DNA of 58,395 nt from Lachnospiraceae bacterium (GCA_017455005.1 JAFTBX010000144.1:1-58395); one strand, 5' to 3'; shown: positions 8,801-17,188, counted from the first letter of the stretch. Numbers and translations are program-made. Notes: generated by a model not told the origin, from the sequence alone.

Positions 8801-9005
8801 CCTTGAGTCGATCCGCGCGGGATACGTCACCTACGTCATCAATACCCGTGCTCTGCACAGCGGCACCCATTCCCAGGACGGCGTGGAGATCCGCCGCTGC
8901 GCGACCGAGAACAATGTCAATATGTTTACCTCGCTCGATACCGTAAGGGTGCTGCTCGATGTGCTTGAGGAGACGACGATCACGGTGTCGACGATTGACT
9001 CGTAA
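5832..9005 (+). CDS. carB: Carbamoyl-phosphate synthase large subunit
   Basis: 1057 residues, full length for CarB, starting at ATG 5832 behind CTGGAGGA. Both ATP-grasp halves are present, each opening with the dinucleotide-like loop (IGSGPIVIGQAAEFDYAG near residue 14; LGAGPIRIGQGVEFDYS near 556), followed by the C-terminal MGS-like regulatory domain. It makes carbamoyl phosphate from bicarbonate, ammonia and two ATP. Normally the ammonia comes from glutamine through CarA; no carA gene lies anywhere in the window, which is unusual because carA and carB are normally adjacent. The small subunit may be encoded elsewhere, or this enzyme may use free ammonia. It is followed after three bases by pyrK. 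Confidence 0.96.
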   Translation: MPKRTDIKKVLIIGSGPIVIGQAAEFDYAGTQACLALKEEGYEVVLVNSNPATIMTDTSIADKVYMEPLTLEYIAKILRKERPDAIVPGIGGQTGLNMAMQLEKKGILRECRTKLLGTSSKSIERAEDRELFKEMCQSIGEPVIPSEITYSIEEAKKAALDIGYPVVLRPAFTLGGTGGGFANNEAELEEIGLNAFKLSPVHQVLIEKSVKGYKEIEFEVMRDSADHAITICGMENVDPVGVHTGDSIVVAPILSLNDHDLKMLNDSAIKIIRELKIEGGCNVQFALDPNSSKYYLIEVNPRVSRSSALASKASGYPIARVTAKIAMGMLLEEIPVAGGTAAIEPSLDYIVAKFPRFPFDKFPSAPNKLGTQMKATGEVMGIGSNLEECFLKSVRSLETGVCHFYLEKFESYSEEELLSYISEFRDDNIYAIARLLRLGVSIEKLHEVTMITELFLESIKKIVDMEAKLAAHPGDISVLKEAKKMGFADKYIAKLWNRDEISIYHQRKENGITPVFRMVDTLHTGKYIAYLYSSYTGENESRLSDKRKILTLGAGPIRIGQGVEFDYSTVHAVQTIRRAGCEAIIINNNPETVSTDYTTADKLYFDPLTPEDVMAIIDFEQPEGVIASLGGQTAINLAQPLMDRGVKIIGTDCAAIERAENRDAFEHVMQELNIPQPKGRAVTSIEEGVAAAEEIGYPVLVRPSFVLGGRAMEIVADEKMLRQYLRTAVEIDADKPVLVDKYIRGKELEVDAICDGVNVFVPGIMELVERTGVHSGDSISVYPTFSVSDKVKGIILQYAKKLGLGIGIVGLYNIQFIVDKEENVYVIEVNPRSSRTVPFLSKSTGYSLADIATEVILGKSLKEQGYFELYPEEKKRCYVKVPVFSFSKIKGLDAYLSPEMKSTGEAIGYDDKLHRAMFKAMQASGMKLNNYGTVFCTINDEDKEEALPLIRRFYDMGFNIEATRGTAMYLKEHGIRTRAVGKISEGSDEILESIRAGYVTYVINTRALHSGTHSQDGVEIRRCATENNVNMFTSLDTVRVLLDVLEETTITVSTIDS

Positions 9006-9008
9006 ATT

Positions 9009-9881
9009 ATGAAACAGGTTAATTTAACCGTAAAGAGAAATACGCCCGTCGCGGACAACGTCATCGCTATGACACTGGAAGGTGATGTGGGAGCGATCAG
9101 ATGTCCCGGCGAGTTTATCAACATCAAGGTGGATGGTGGCTTCTTGAGGAGACCGATTTCTGTCTGCGATGTGGATACAGTGTCTACCGGAACAAAGCGG
9201 ATCGAGAAAGAGGCGCAGGAGGCGTTCGGCGTCTCGCTTTATAATGCGCCCGAGATCGGCGGCGATGAGGAGCGTGAAGTGCAGGGCTCGGTGACGATCC
9301 TGTATAAGGTCGTAGGAAAGGGCACGGAGATCCTCGCAAAGTGTCAGAAGGGTGATGTGCTTGACGTGCTGACCGGCCTGGGCAACGGTTTTGACATCCG
9401 TAACGCAGGTGACGCTCCGTGGCTGATCGGCGGCGGCATCGGCAGCGCGCCCATGATGATGCTCGCCAAGCAGCTGATCGAAGACGGCGTACGCCCGACA
9501 GTCCTGCTCGGCTTCCGTACGGAGGCGGAGATGTTCCTGCATCATGATCTCTATGAGATCGGCTGCGATGTATTTGTCGCGACCGAAGACGGATCCTACG
9601 GCCGGAAGGGCTTTGTCACGGATCTGATCCGGGACAAGGCTGAAAGTCTGTACTGCTCTTATATTTACGCCTGCGGACCCGGCGCGATGCTGAAAGCGGT
9701 AAAGGGCTGTATCCGGGAGACCTGGCCTGAAGAAACACCCGGCACGGAACTCAGCCTGGAAGAGCGTATGGGGTGCGGATTCGGCGCGTGCATGGGCTGC
9801 AGCATTATGACTGTAAACGGCCCGAAGCGGGTCTGTAAGGACGGACCGGTCTTTAAGGCGGAAGAACTCGTCTGGGAGTAA
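9009..9881 (+). CDS. pyrK: Dihydroorotate dehydrogenase B, electron-transfer subunit
   Basis: 290 residues, about 35 longer than usual. The FAD part contains RRPISVCDVD (residues 48-56); the C-terminus has the [2Fe-2S] ligands Cys256-X4-Cys261-X2-Cys264-X11-Cys276. It passes electrons from PyrD to NAD+. The extra length is a charged insert at about residues 57-93, between RRPISVCDVD and the conserved VVGKGT strand, exactly in the FAD domain. The start lies 3 bases after the carB stop without a clear binding site, so translation is probably coupled to carB. Confidence 0.92.
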   Translation: MKQVNLTVKRNTPVADNVIAMTLEGDVGAIRCPGEFINIKVDGGFLRRPISVCDVDTVSTGTKRIEKEAQEAFGVSLYNAPEIGGDEEREVQGSVTILYKVVGKGTEILAKCQKGDVLDVLTGLGNGFDIRNAGDAPWLIGGGIGSAPMMMLAKQLIEDGVRPTVLLGFRTEAEMFLHHDLYEIGCDVFVATEDGSYGRKGFVTDLIRDKAESLYCSYIYACGPGAMLKAVKGCIRETWPEETPGTELSLEERMGCGFGACMGCSIMTVNGPKRVCKDGPVFKAEELVWE

Positions 9882-9884
9882 TCT

Positions 9885-10859
9885 ATGCAGATCAACATTC
9901 ATACAGATAATGATATCAATAAGGCAGCAGGCGCTGCGGCTGCTGCAGACGACAGGCTCCGGGTGGACCTTTGCGGCATTACGCTGGATAACCCGGTGAT
10001 CGCGGCAAGCGGCACCTTCGGTTATGGTTACGAGTTCGCGGAGATCTATGACATCAATGCGCTGGGTACGTTTTCCTTTAAGGGAACAACCGCTGAACCC
10101 CGCTTCGGCAACCCGACGCCGCGCATCGCGGAAACTGCATCCGGCATGCTGAATTCCGTCGGATTGCAGAACCCCGGCGTAGACAAGGTGATCGCGGAGG
10201 AGCTTCCGAAGCTGAAGAAAGTCTTCCATAAGCCGGTTATGGCCAATGTCAGCGGCTTTTCTACGGAAGAATACGCGCATGTCTGCGAGCTTCTCGACAA
10301 GGAAGAGCAGGTGGGCTGGCTCGAAGTCAACATCAGCTGTCCCAACGTACACGGCGGCGGCATGGGCTTCGGTACGGATCCCGCGATGGCGGCGGAGGTT
10401 ACGAGAGCAGTCAAGGCTGTGACCACCAAGCCGGTGATCATGAAGCTGACGCCCAACGTGACGGACATCGCCTCGATCGCGAAGGCTTGCGAGGCAGAAG
10501 GCGCAGACGGCATCGGCCTGATCAACACGCTGCTTGCGATGCGGATCGATTTAAGAAACCGCAGACCGCTCTTAAAGAACGGGACCGGCGGCATGTCGGG
10601 ACCGGCGGTATTCCCGGTTGCGGTACGCTGCGTCTACCAGGTTGCTGCCGCAGTCAATATCCCGGTCGTGGGACTTGGCGGGGTGGCAAGCGCTGAAGAC
10701 GTCATCGAGATGATGATGGCGGGCGCGACGGCGGTGCAGGTCGGCGCAATGAACCTGACGGAGCCCTGCATTTGCAGAAAAATCATTGAAGAACTGCCGG
10801 AAACGATGGACCGGCTGAAGATCGACAGACTGAAGGATATCATCGGGGCAGCGCACTGA
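9885..10859 (+). CDS. pyrD: Dihydroorotate dehydrogenase B, catalytic subunit
   Basis: 324 residues; ATG 9885 overlaps the pyrK end with GGGAGTAA as binding site. FMN enzyme that oxidises dihydroorotate to orotate. ASGTFGYG (41-48), NSVGLQNPG (90-98) and the active-site NISCPN with Cys152 are visible; Cys rather than Ser as base marks class 1. Together with the adjacent PyrK it is the class 1B, NAD-linked heterotetramer. The first ~24 residues, rich in Ala and Asp, are an extension over most homologues and may be shorter if another start is used. Confidence 0.95.
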   Translation: MQINIHTDNDINKAAGAAAAADDRLRVDLCGITLDNPVIAASGTFGYGYEFAEIYDINALGTFSFKGTTAEPRFGNPTPRIAETASGMLNSVGLQNPGVDKVIAEELPKLKKVFHKPVMANVSGFSTEEYAHVCELLDKEEQVGWLEVNISCPNVHGGGMGFGTDPAMAAEVTRAVKAVTTKPVIMKLTPNVTDIASIAKACEAEGADGIGLINTLLAMRIDLRNRRPLLKNGTGGMSGPAVFPVAVRCVYQVAAAVNIPVVGLGGVASAEDVIEMMMAGATAVQVGAMNLTEPCICRKIIEELPETMDRLKIDRLKDIIGAAH

Positions 10860-10886
10860 CGGCGCGGCGGAAAGGAGTAACTGACT

Positions 10887-11687
10887 ATGGGAAAAGATGT
10901 CATCGTTGCATGTGATTTTGCGAGTGCGGAGGAGACATTCCGTTTCCTGGACAAGTTCGCTGATGAAGAGCGCAAGCCCTTTGTCAAGATCGGCATGGAG
11001 CTTTATTATGCCGAGGGACCTGCGATCGTGCGCGAGATCAAGCACCGCGGCCACAAGATCTTTCTGGATCTGAAACTTCACGATATCCCCAACACCGTAA
11101 GAAAGGCAATGGCTGTACTGGCGAGGCTGGATGTGGATATCGTCAATGTCCACGCTGCCGGAACCCAGGCCATGATGAAGGGCGCAGTCGAGGGCCTGAT
11201 GCAGGGAACGACTGACCGCATGAAGCTGGAGATGGCGGATTTTAAGGAAATAATCGCGAATCATAAGGCTGATCAAAGCGGCAAATACGGCGATTTCGGC
11301 CTGGAGATCAGCTGGCCGCTGGTCATCGCTGTCACACAGCTTACGAGCACCGATCAGGAAAGCCTGGAAAAGGAGCTTCTGATCGAAAAGCCGATGGAAG
11401 AGGTCGTCATCAGCTACGCGAAAAACGCAATGGAAGCCGGCCTCAACGGCGTAGTCTGCTCTCCGCTGGAGGCAAATGCCGTCCATAAAGCGTGCGGAGA
11501 AGGCTTCCTGACCGTTACTCCGGGCATCCGTTTTGCGGAAAATGAGACCGGAGACCAGAAAAGAGTTATGACGCCTGCGGCCGCAAAGGAGGCAGGCTCG
11601 GATTATATCGTCGTCGGACGGCCGATCACGGCAGCTGCCGATCCCGTCGCGGCGTACAGAAGATGTGTGAACGACTTTGTCGGATAA
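10887..11687 (+). CDS. pyrF: Orotidine 5'-phosphate decarboxylase
   Basis: 266 residues, start ATG 10887 behind AAAGGAG. Decarboxylates OMP to UMP, last step of the pathway. The catalytic Asp/Lys cluster appears as FLDLKLHDIPNT (residues ~52-63), and PGIRF plus VVGRPI near the C-terminus fit the phosphate-binding part. The insert around residues 110-135 is longer than in short bacterial forms and resembles the ~260-residue clostridial branch. The stop codon lies inside the stem of the hairpin at 11681. Confidence 0.93.
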   Translation: MGKDVIVACDFASAEETFRFLDKFADEERKPFVKIGMELYYAEGPAIVREIKHRGHKIFLDLKLHDIPNTVRKAMAVLARLDVDIVNVHAAGTQAMMKGAVEGLMQGTTDRMKLEMADFKEIIANHKADQSGKYGDFGLEISWPLVIAVTQLTSTDQESLEKELLIEKPMEEVVISYAKNAMEAGLNGVVCSPLEANAVHKACGEGFLTVTPGIRFAENETGDQKRVMTPAAAKEAGSDYIVVGRPITAAADPVAAYRRCVNDFVG

Positions 11688-11731
11688 GCGGGGCGGGAGC
11701 AGCTTCAGCTGCGGAGCCACGCGCTTATCCG
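11681..11731 (+). repeat. Long hairpin between pyrF and pyrE
   Basis: CGGATAAGCG (11681-11690) pairs with CGCTTATCCG (11722-11731); inside, GCAGC-TTCA-GCTGC forms a second stem. The pyrF stop codon is in the 5' arm. A second hairpin with the same GATAAGC/GCTTATC arms lies at 18584-18625. Confidence 0.65.
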
Positions 11732-11769
11732 GATTATTAATATACGTTTCTACAAGGAGAACCATTCAT

Positions 11770-12408
11770 ATGAGCACTAAAAGAAGCATTGCGAAAGACC
11801 TTTTAAGTATCGGCGCGGTGTTTTTCCGCCCGGATGAACCTTTTACATGGGCAAGCGGCATCAAGAGCCCGGTTTATTGTGACAACCGTCTGACCTTAAG
11901 TGCACCCGCAGTCCGCGAAAACATTGAGCGCGGTCTTGCGAAGAAGATCATGGAGGAGTTTCCGGAGGCACAGGTGCTGATGGGTACCTCCACTGCAGGA
12001 ATCGCTCATGCAGCGATCACCGGATACATTCTCGACATCCCGATGGGCTATGTCCGTTCCGGCGCGAAGGATCACGGACGTCAGAATCAGATCGAAGGCA
12101 AACTGGAGCCGGGCCAGAAGGTCGTGGTCGTGGAAGACCTGATCTCCACCGGCGGCAGCGTCATTGATGTTGTCAATGTACTGCGTGAAGCAGGCGCGGA
12201 TGTGCTCGGCATCGTCAGCATTTTCACTTACGGCATGCAGAAGAGTATCGACCGTCTGAAGGAAGCGGACGTGGTCAATTTCTCCCTGACCGACTTTGAT
12301 ACGATCGCCGAAGTTGCTGCCCAGGAAGGCTATATCCGTGAGGAAGACATCGCAAGACTCAAGAAGTTCCGTGACAACCCGTCAGATGAGAGCTGGATCA
12401 CGGGCTGA
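11770..12408 (+). CDS. pyrE: Orotate phosphoribosyltransferase
   Basis: 212 residues from ATG 11770, which has AAGGAG ten bases upstream; an open frame extends back to 11677 but would run through the hairpin and lacks a binding site. Joins orotate and PRPP to give OMP. The PRPP-binding motif is VVVVEDLISTGGS, and SGIKSPVYCDNR near the N-terminus plus the flexible-loop region AKDHGRQNQIEG are typical. It is placed after pyrF, reversing the reaction order but common in Firmicutes pyr operons. Confidence 0.95.
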   Translation: MSTKRSIAKDLLSIGAVFFRPDEPFTWASGIKSPVYCDNRLTLSAPAVRENIERGLAKKIMEEFPEAQVLMGTSTAGIAHAAITGYILDIPMGYVRSGAKDHGRQNQIEGKLEPGQKVVVVEDLISTGGSVIDVVNVLREAGADVLGIVSIFTYGMQKSIDRLKEADVVNFSLTDFDTIAEVAAQEGYIREEDIARLKKFRDNPSDESWITG

Positions 12409-12470
12409 CAGACTGCAGAGCGATCCGGAATGAATAAGCAACCAGCATTTTCATGATAAAGAGGTTAAGA

Positions 12471-13385
12471 ATGAGAAGTATTAACGACATCCGGGATCTG
12501 ACGGTCGACGAGATCAATGAGCTGGTCCGTCTGGCCTGCGACATTATTGAACATCCTGCCGCTTATAGTGAGAAGTGTCACGGCAAGAAGCTTGCGACGC
12601 TGTTTTTCGAGCCGTCGACCCACACGAGACTCAGCTTTGAGGCTGCCATGTACGAGCTTGGAGGCAATGTTCTCGGCTTTTCCGAGGCGCAGAGTTCTTC
12701 CGCGGCCAAGGGCGAGAGCGTAGCGGATACGGCAAGGACGGTAGGCTGCTATGCGGATATCATCGCAATGCGCCATCCCAAAGAGGGCGCGCCTTACGTC
12801 GCTTCACAGCACGCGGGCGTTCCGGTCATCAATGCCGGCGACGGCGGACATAACCATCCGACCCAGACGCTGGCGGACCTTCTTACGATCTACCGCGAGA
12901 AAGGCGGCTTTGAAAACCTGACCGTCGGTCTCTGCGGCGACTTAAAGTTCGGACGCACGGTTCACAGCCTGATCAACGCACTGGCACGTTATAAGAATGT
13001 CAAGTTCGTGCTGATCTCACCGGAAGAGCTGAAAGTGCCCAGCTACGTCAAAAAAGACGTCATCCAGAAGAACAACCTTCCGTATGTACAGACGACGGAC
13101 CTTGAGGCGGCGATCCCCGAGCTGGATATCCTGTATATGACCCGTGTGCAGCGGGAGCGTTTCTTCAACGAAGAAGACTACCTCCGTCTGAAGGACAGCT
13201 ATATCCTGGATCCGAAGAAGCTGGTCAACGCCAAGGAAGATCTCTGCATCATGCATCCGCTTCCCAGAGTCAACGAGATCAGCGTCGCAATCGACCAGGA
13301 TCCGAGAGCCTGCTACTTCAAGCAGGTGCTGAACGGAAAATACATGCGTATGGCCCTGATGCTCAAGCTCCTCGAGCTTGCGTAA
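12471..13385 (+). CDS. pyrB: Aspartate carbamoyltransferase catalytic subunit
   Basis: 304 residues from ATG 12471 (AAAGAGG, six-base spacer; ATG 12453 is less well placed). Condenses carbamoyl phosphate with aspartate. Carbamoyl-phosphate loop [13 protein letters not shown] lies at residues 45-57; the aspartate-domain [10 protein letters not shown] is near the C-terminus. In the loop the usual STRTR reads STHTR: His51 takes the place of the arginine equivalent to E. coli Arg54, a catalytic residue. The codon is CAC. With PyrI next door it should form the regulated ATCase complex. Confidence 0.94.
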   Translation: MRSINDIRDLTVDEINELVRLACDIIEHPAAYSEKCHGKKLATLFFEPSTHTRLSFEAAMYELGGNVLGFSEAQSSSAAKGESVADTARTVGCYADIIAMRHPKEGAPYVASQHAGVPVINAGDGGHNHPTQTLADLLTIYREKGGFENLTVGLCGDLKFGRTVHSLINALARYKNVKFVLISPEELKVPSYVKKDVIQKNNLPYVQTTDLEAAIPELDILYMTRVQRERFFNEEDYLRLKDSYILDPKKLVNAKEDLCIMHPLPRVNEISVAIDQDPRACYFKQVLNGKYMRMALMLKLLELA

Positions 13386-13417
13386 CGGTGTGACCGGACA
13401 AAACGAAGGAGACGAAG

Positions 13418-13834
13418 ATGAGAGTAGACGCTATACAAAACGGTATCGTTATTGACCATATCACCGCCGGCAGAGGCATGCAGCTTTATGACCTGCTGGG
13501 CCTGAAAGACCTGGACTGCCCGGTAGCACTGATGATGAACGCGGTCAGCGGAAAGATGGGCCGCAAGGATATCATCAAGATCGATGCCGATATCCAGGTG
13601 GATCTGGATGTTATCGGCTACGTCGACCCCGGCGCGACCGTGAACTTTATCCGCAACGGTTCGCTCGTGGAAAAGCGCAACATTGAGATGCCGAAAATGC
13701 TGACCAATGTTATCCGCTGTAAGAACCCGCGCTGCATCACTTCCGTGGAGCAGGAGCTGGATCATGTATTCCGGCTCACAGACGCGCCGAACAAGATCTA
13801 TCGCTGCATTTACTGCGAGACGAAAGCAAAATAA
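13418..13834 (+). CDS. pyrI: Aspartate carbamoyltransferase regulatory subunit
   Basis: 138 residues. Binds nucleotides and clamps PyrB trimers together. The allosteric domain is followed by a zinc domain with CKNPRC and CIYC as the four ligands near residues 106-134. A PyrI is absent in Bacillus but common in Clostridia, in line with the proposed host. It is 32 bases after pyrB and 14 bases before purE, so the pyrimidine and purine genes join here. Confidence 0.95.
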   Translation: MRVDAIQNGIVIDHITAGRGMQLYDLLGLKDLDCPVALMMNAVSGKMGRKDIIKIDADIQVDLDVIGYVDPGATVNFIRNGSLVEKRNIEMPKMLTNVIRCKNPRCITSVEQELDHVFRLTDAPNKIYRCIYCETKAK

Positions 13835-13848
13835 GAGGTGTGAGAGAT

Positions 13849-14343
13849 ATGAAAAAAGTCGGAATCGTCATGGGAAGCGACAGTGATCTTCCCATCATCG
13901 AAAAAGCAGTTGATATACTGAAAACGCTGGAGATCCCGTATGAGGTCCATGTTTACAGCGCCCACAGGACGCCCGCGGAAGCAAAGGAATTCGCTGCAAC
14001 GGCAAGAGAGAAGGGCTTCGGCGTCATGATCGCCGCAGCGGGCATGGCGGCACATCTTGCAGGCGCGGTTGCGGCCAATACGACACTTCCTGTCATCGGC
14101 ATCCCCTGCAAGGGACCGGTGCTTGACGGCATGGACGCGCTGCTTTCAACGGTGCAGATGCCGACCGGTATCCCGGTTGCGACGGTTGCCGTAAACGGCG
14201 GCGCAAACGCTGCTCTGCTTGCCGCGCAGATCCTTGCGGTGGAAGACAGCGCCCTTGCGGCAAAGCTGGACGCAAAACGCGCTTCGAACGCGGCCAAGGT
14301 TCTGGAAAAGGATAAGGCCGTCGCGGAGAAGCTGAACGCTTAA
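13849..14343 (+). CDS. purE: N5-carboxyaminoimidazole ribonucleotide mutase
   Basis: 164 residues from ATG 13849, eight bases after AGAGGTG (a GTG at 13840 overlaps that site). Class I Pur[12 protein letters not shown] at the N-terminus, the catalytic SAHRTP, and [12 protein letters not shown]. Class I normally works on the PurK product (N5-CAIR), but no purK is in the window. Alanine-rich C-terminal tail. First purine gene of the block. Confidence 0.94.
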   Translation: MKKVGIVMGSDSDLPIIEKAVDILKTLEIPYEVHVYSAHRTPAEAKEFAATAREKGFGVMIAAAGMAAHLAGAVAANTTLPVIGIPCKGPVLDGMDALLSTVQMPTGIPVATVAVNGGANAALLAAQILAVEDSALAAKLDAKRASNAAKVLEKDKAVAEKLNA

Positions 14344-14393
14344 CAGGCGGGTGTATCCGGTATAAACGCTGTTTCGTTAAATTAAACAAAAGG

Positions 14394-14436
14394 GCCGGTG
14401 TTTTCTTCATCAATTTATACATGGAAAAACACCGGC
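14394..14436. terminator. 11-bp hairpin between purE and the purF homologue
   Basis: GCCGGTGTTTT pairs perfectly with AAAACACCGGC around a 21-base loop. On the plus strand no T-run follows; on the minus strand CCCTTTTG follows. It may be an attenuator or processing site inside the 281-base gap. Confidence 0.5.
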
Positions 14437-14461
14437 AGAACGATAAAAATAAGTCATTATT

Positions 14462-14470
14462 TGATATAAT
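14462..14470 (+). promoter_or_regulatory. Extended -10 promoter before the purF homologue
   Basis: TGATATAAT (TGnTATAAT) about 155 bases before the start at 14625. No good -35, as is usual for extended -10 promoters. Downstream lie two CGTGACTG copies (14516-14523, 14553-14560) and a small palindrome ATCCTG-A-CAGGAT (14525-14537) that could be regulatory. I see no purine, ZTP or PRPP riboswitch core here. Confidence 0.45.
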
Positions 14471-14624
14471 GATATGTGAGGAAATAGTCGCTGTTTCGTG
14501 GGACAGTACCTGAAGCGTGACTGTATCCTGACAGGATTTGTCTGTTTTCACACGTGACTGATGTTTTTATAAAAGCAGCATCATGCGTGTGTGTTTTGGG
14601 TTTTTAAAGGAGAAAAGACAGCTT

Positions 14625-16049
14625 ATGGGCGGATTTTTCGGTGCAGTTTCACGCCGGGAGGCGGTACTGGATGTATTTTTCGGTACGGACTACCACAGCC
14701 ATCTCGGTACGAGAAATGCCGGCATGTGTATGTGGAGCAAAGAGAATGGATTCCACAGACAGATCCACTCGATCGCGAACACTCCCTTCCGAACCAAGTT
14801 TGAACACGACCTCAACGACCTGTGCGGCACAAGCGGCATCGGCTGTATCAGCGACTCGGATCCGCAGCCGCTCCTGGTTCGTTCACACCTGGGTATCTAC
14901 GCGATCACGACCGTCGGCATCATCAATAATGCCGAGACTCTGGTGGAAAAGTATTTTTCCGATCATCGTCACCAACTGATGGCCATGAGCAACGGTACGG
15001 TCAATACGACCGAGCTGGTGGCTGCACTGATCAACGAAGGCGATACCATTGTGGACGGTATCCAGAAGGCACAGAAGATGATCGAAGGGTCCATGACGAT
15101 CCTTCTGCTGATGGAAAACGGTGACCTGATCGCCGCACGTGACGAGTATGGGCGTCTGCCGGTACTGGTCGGTAAAAATGCTGACGGACACTGCGTTTCC
15201 TTTGAGTCGTTCGCGTATCACAAGCTGGATTATCATGACGCTTATGAGCTCGGACCGGGTGAGATCGTAAGGATCTCCGTCGACAGCATGGAGACCCTGG
15301 TCAAGGCCGGAGACAAGCTCAAGATCTGCGGTTTCTTATGGACGTATTACGGATATCCTAACTCTAACTATGAAGGCCGCAATGTTGAAGTCATGCGGTA
15401 CAAAAACGGTGAACTGATGGCAAAGAAGGAGATGGAGGAAGGAACGCTTCCGGATGTCGATTTCGTTGCCGGCGTTCCGGACAGCGGACTGCCGCACGCG
15501 ATCGGCTACTCCAATTTCTGTCATAAGCCTTTCGCCCGTCCGTTCATCAAATATACCCCGACCTGGCCGAGATCCTTTATGCCGCCGAACCAGTCTGTAC
15601 GTGACCAGGTGGCGAAAATGAAGCAGATCCCGGTGCCGGAGCTGATCGACGGCAAGAAACTGCTTTTTGTAGATGACTCGATCGTCCGCGGCACACAGCT
15701 GCAGGGCACCGTTGATTTCCTCTATGAGTCCGGCGCAAAGGAAGTGCATATGCGCTCCGCGTGCCCGCCAATCATGTACGCATGTAAGTATCTGAACTTC
15801 TCACGCGGCAATTCCGATATGGATCTGCTCGCGCGCCGAACGATCCACCAGCTTGAGGGGGAAGAAGGCGAGAAGCATCTGGAGGAGTACGCAGATTCGC
15901 AGTCCGAGCGCGGCAAATGTCTCCTGAAGACGATCTGCGAACAGTTCGGCTTCGATTCGCTCGGCTACCAGTCGCTGGAAGGCGTCCTGGAGGCGATCGG
16001 CATTGACAGAAGCATGGTCTGCACCTACTGCTGGTCCGGCAAGGAATAA
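14625..16049 (+). CDS. PurF-like amidophosphoribosyltransferase lacking the glutaminase nucleophile
   Basis: 474 residues from ATG 14625, behind AAAGGAG (14606-14612); the in-frame ATG at 14583 has no site. The phosphoribosyltransferase half is intact, with LLFVDDSIVRGT binding PRPP, and probable [4Fe-4S] ligands remain (KICGF, SACPP and the final CTYC). The N-terminus reads MGGFFGAV where active PurF has MCGI: the residue that should become the N-terminal catalytic Cys is Gly2 (codon GGC). Other glutaminase landmarks are also altered. So the protein should not hydrolyse glutamine in the normal way; it may use ammonia, pair with another glutaminase, or do another job while a true PurF lies elsewhere. 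Its place in the pur block argues for phosphoribosylamine synthesis. Confidence 0.85.
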   Translation: MGGFFGAVSRREAVLDVFFGTDYHSHLGTRNAGMCMWSKENGFHRQIHSIANTPFRTKFEHDLNDLCGTSGIGCISDSDPQPLLVRSHLGIYAITTVGIINNAETLVEKYFSDHRHQLMAMSNGTVNTTELVAALINEGDTIVDGIQKAQKMIEGSMTILLLMENGDLIAARDEYGRLPVLVGKNADGHCVSFESFAYHKLDYHDAYELGPGEIVRISVDSMETLVKAGDKLKICGFLWTYYGYPNSNYEGRNVEVMRYKNGELMAKKEMEEGTLPDVDFVAGVPDSGLPHAIGYSNFCHKPFARPFIKYTPTWPRSFMPPNQSVRDQVAKMKQIPVPELIDGKKLLFVDDSIVRGTQLQGTVDFLYESGAKEVHMRSACPPIMYACKYLNFSRGNSDMDLLARRTIHQLEGEEGEKHLEEYADSQSERGKCLLKTICEQFGFDSLGYQSLEGVLEAIGIDRSMVCTYCWSGKE

Positions 16050-16118
16050 CTAAGTAAGCAACATACTGTAACGATACACTGCAACCATTGATTCAATACC
16101 ACGATAAGAGGATAAGAG

Positions 16119-17165
16119 ATGCAAAATTCCCATTCCGCTTCCTACGCGGCAGCCGGTGTCAATATCGAGGCCGGTTACGAAGGCGTAAAACTTATGAAGA
16201 AACACGTGGAGAGAACGTTTATTGACGGCGTCGTCTCCGATATCGGCGGCTTCGGCGGCCTGTTCAGACCGGATATGAAGGGCATGGAAGAGCCTGTGCT
16301 TGTTTCCGGTACGGACGGCGTCGGAACGAAGCAGCGCATTGCGCAGCTGATGGATAAGCATGACACGGTCGGTATCGACTGTGTGGCCATGTGCGTCAAC
16401 GACATTATCTGCTGCGGGGCGAAGCCGCTGTTCTTTCTTGACTATATTGCCATCGGCAAAAATGATCCGGAAAAGGTCGCAACGCTTGTTTCCGGCGTCG
16501 CAGAAGGCTGTGTGCAGGCAGGCTGCGCGCTGATCGGCGGAGAGACTGCCGAACACCCCGGCACGATGGCGGCGGACGACTATGACCTTGCGGGATTTTC
16601 CGTGGGCATCGTGGATAAGAAGAAGATCATCGACAACAAGACCATGCGTCCCGGCGACGTCATTATCGCGCTCGCTTCAAGCGGTATTCATTCCAACGGC
16701 TATTCCCTTGTGCGCAAGGTTTTTGACATCGAACACGCAGACCTCGGCAGGGAAGTAGGGGAGCTTGGAACGACGCTCGGCGAGGCACTGCTGACGCCGA
16801 CCCGTATCTATGTGAAGTCTGCCCTTGCAGCGATCGAGGCCGCTGAAGTCCGCGGCATCAGCCATATCACCGGCGGCGGCTTCTATGAGAACATCCCGCG
16901 CAGCATCCCGGACGGCCTGTGCGCGAAGGTGGAAAAGTCAAAGATCGTGATCCCGCCTGTATTTACGCTGCTGCAGAAGACCGGCGACATTCCGGAGCGC
17001 GACATGTTCAACACCTATAACATGGGTGTCGGCATGAGCATCATCACAAGTCCGGAGACTGCGGATGCTGCGATGGCGGCGCTGAAGGCACATGGTGAAA
17101 CTGCCTATGTCATCGGTGAGATCGCAAAAGCCGGTTCCGACGGCAGCAAGATCGAGATCCTGTAA
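16119..17165 (+). CDS. purM: Phosphoribosylformylglycinamidine cyclo-ligase (AIR synthetase)
   Basis: 348 residues, ATG 16119 behind AGAGGATAAG. Closes FGAM to AIR using [15 protein letters not shown] at the N-terminus, DGVGTK (residues 66-71), CVNDI and the glycine-rich [10 protein letters not shown] (ATP and substrate binding) identify it. Spacing of 69 bases from the PurF homologue and 23 to purN. Confidence 0.96.
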   Translation: MQNSHSASYAAAGVNIEAGYEGVKLMKKHVERTFIDGVVSDIGGFGGLFRPDMKGMEEPVLVSGTDGVGTKQRIAQLMDKHDTVGIDCVAMCVNDIICCGAKPLFFLDYIAIGKNDPEKVATLVSGVAEGCVQAGCALIGGETAEHPGTMAADDYDLAGFSVGIVDKKKIIDNKTMRPGDVIIALASSGIHSNGYSLVRKVFDIEHADLGREVGELGTTLGEALLTPTRIYVKSALAAIEAAEVRGISHITGGGFYENIPRSIPDGLCAKVEKSKIVIPPVFTLLQKTGDIPERDMFNTYNMGVGMSIITSPETADAAMAALKAHGETAYVIGEIAKAGSDGSKIEIL

Positions 17166-17188
17166 CTATCGCAAAACGTGAGGCTGTC

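Noticed and set aside
14437..14624. A purine, ZTP or PRPP riboswitch before the PurF homologue
   Set aside because: None of the conserved cores I know can be found; only small palindromes and a short direct repeat are present.
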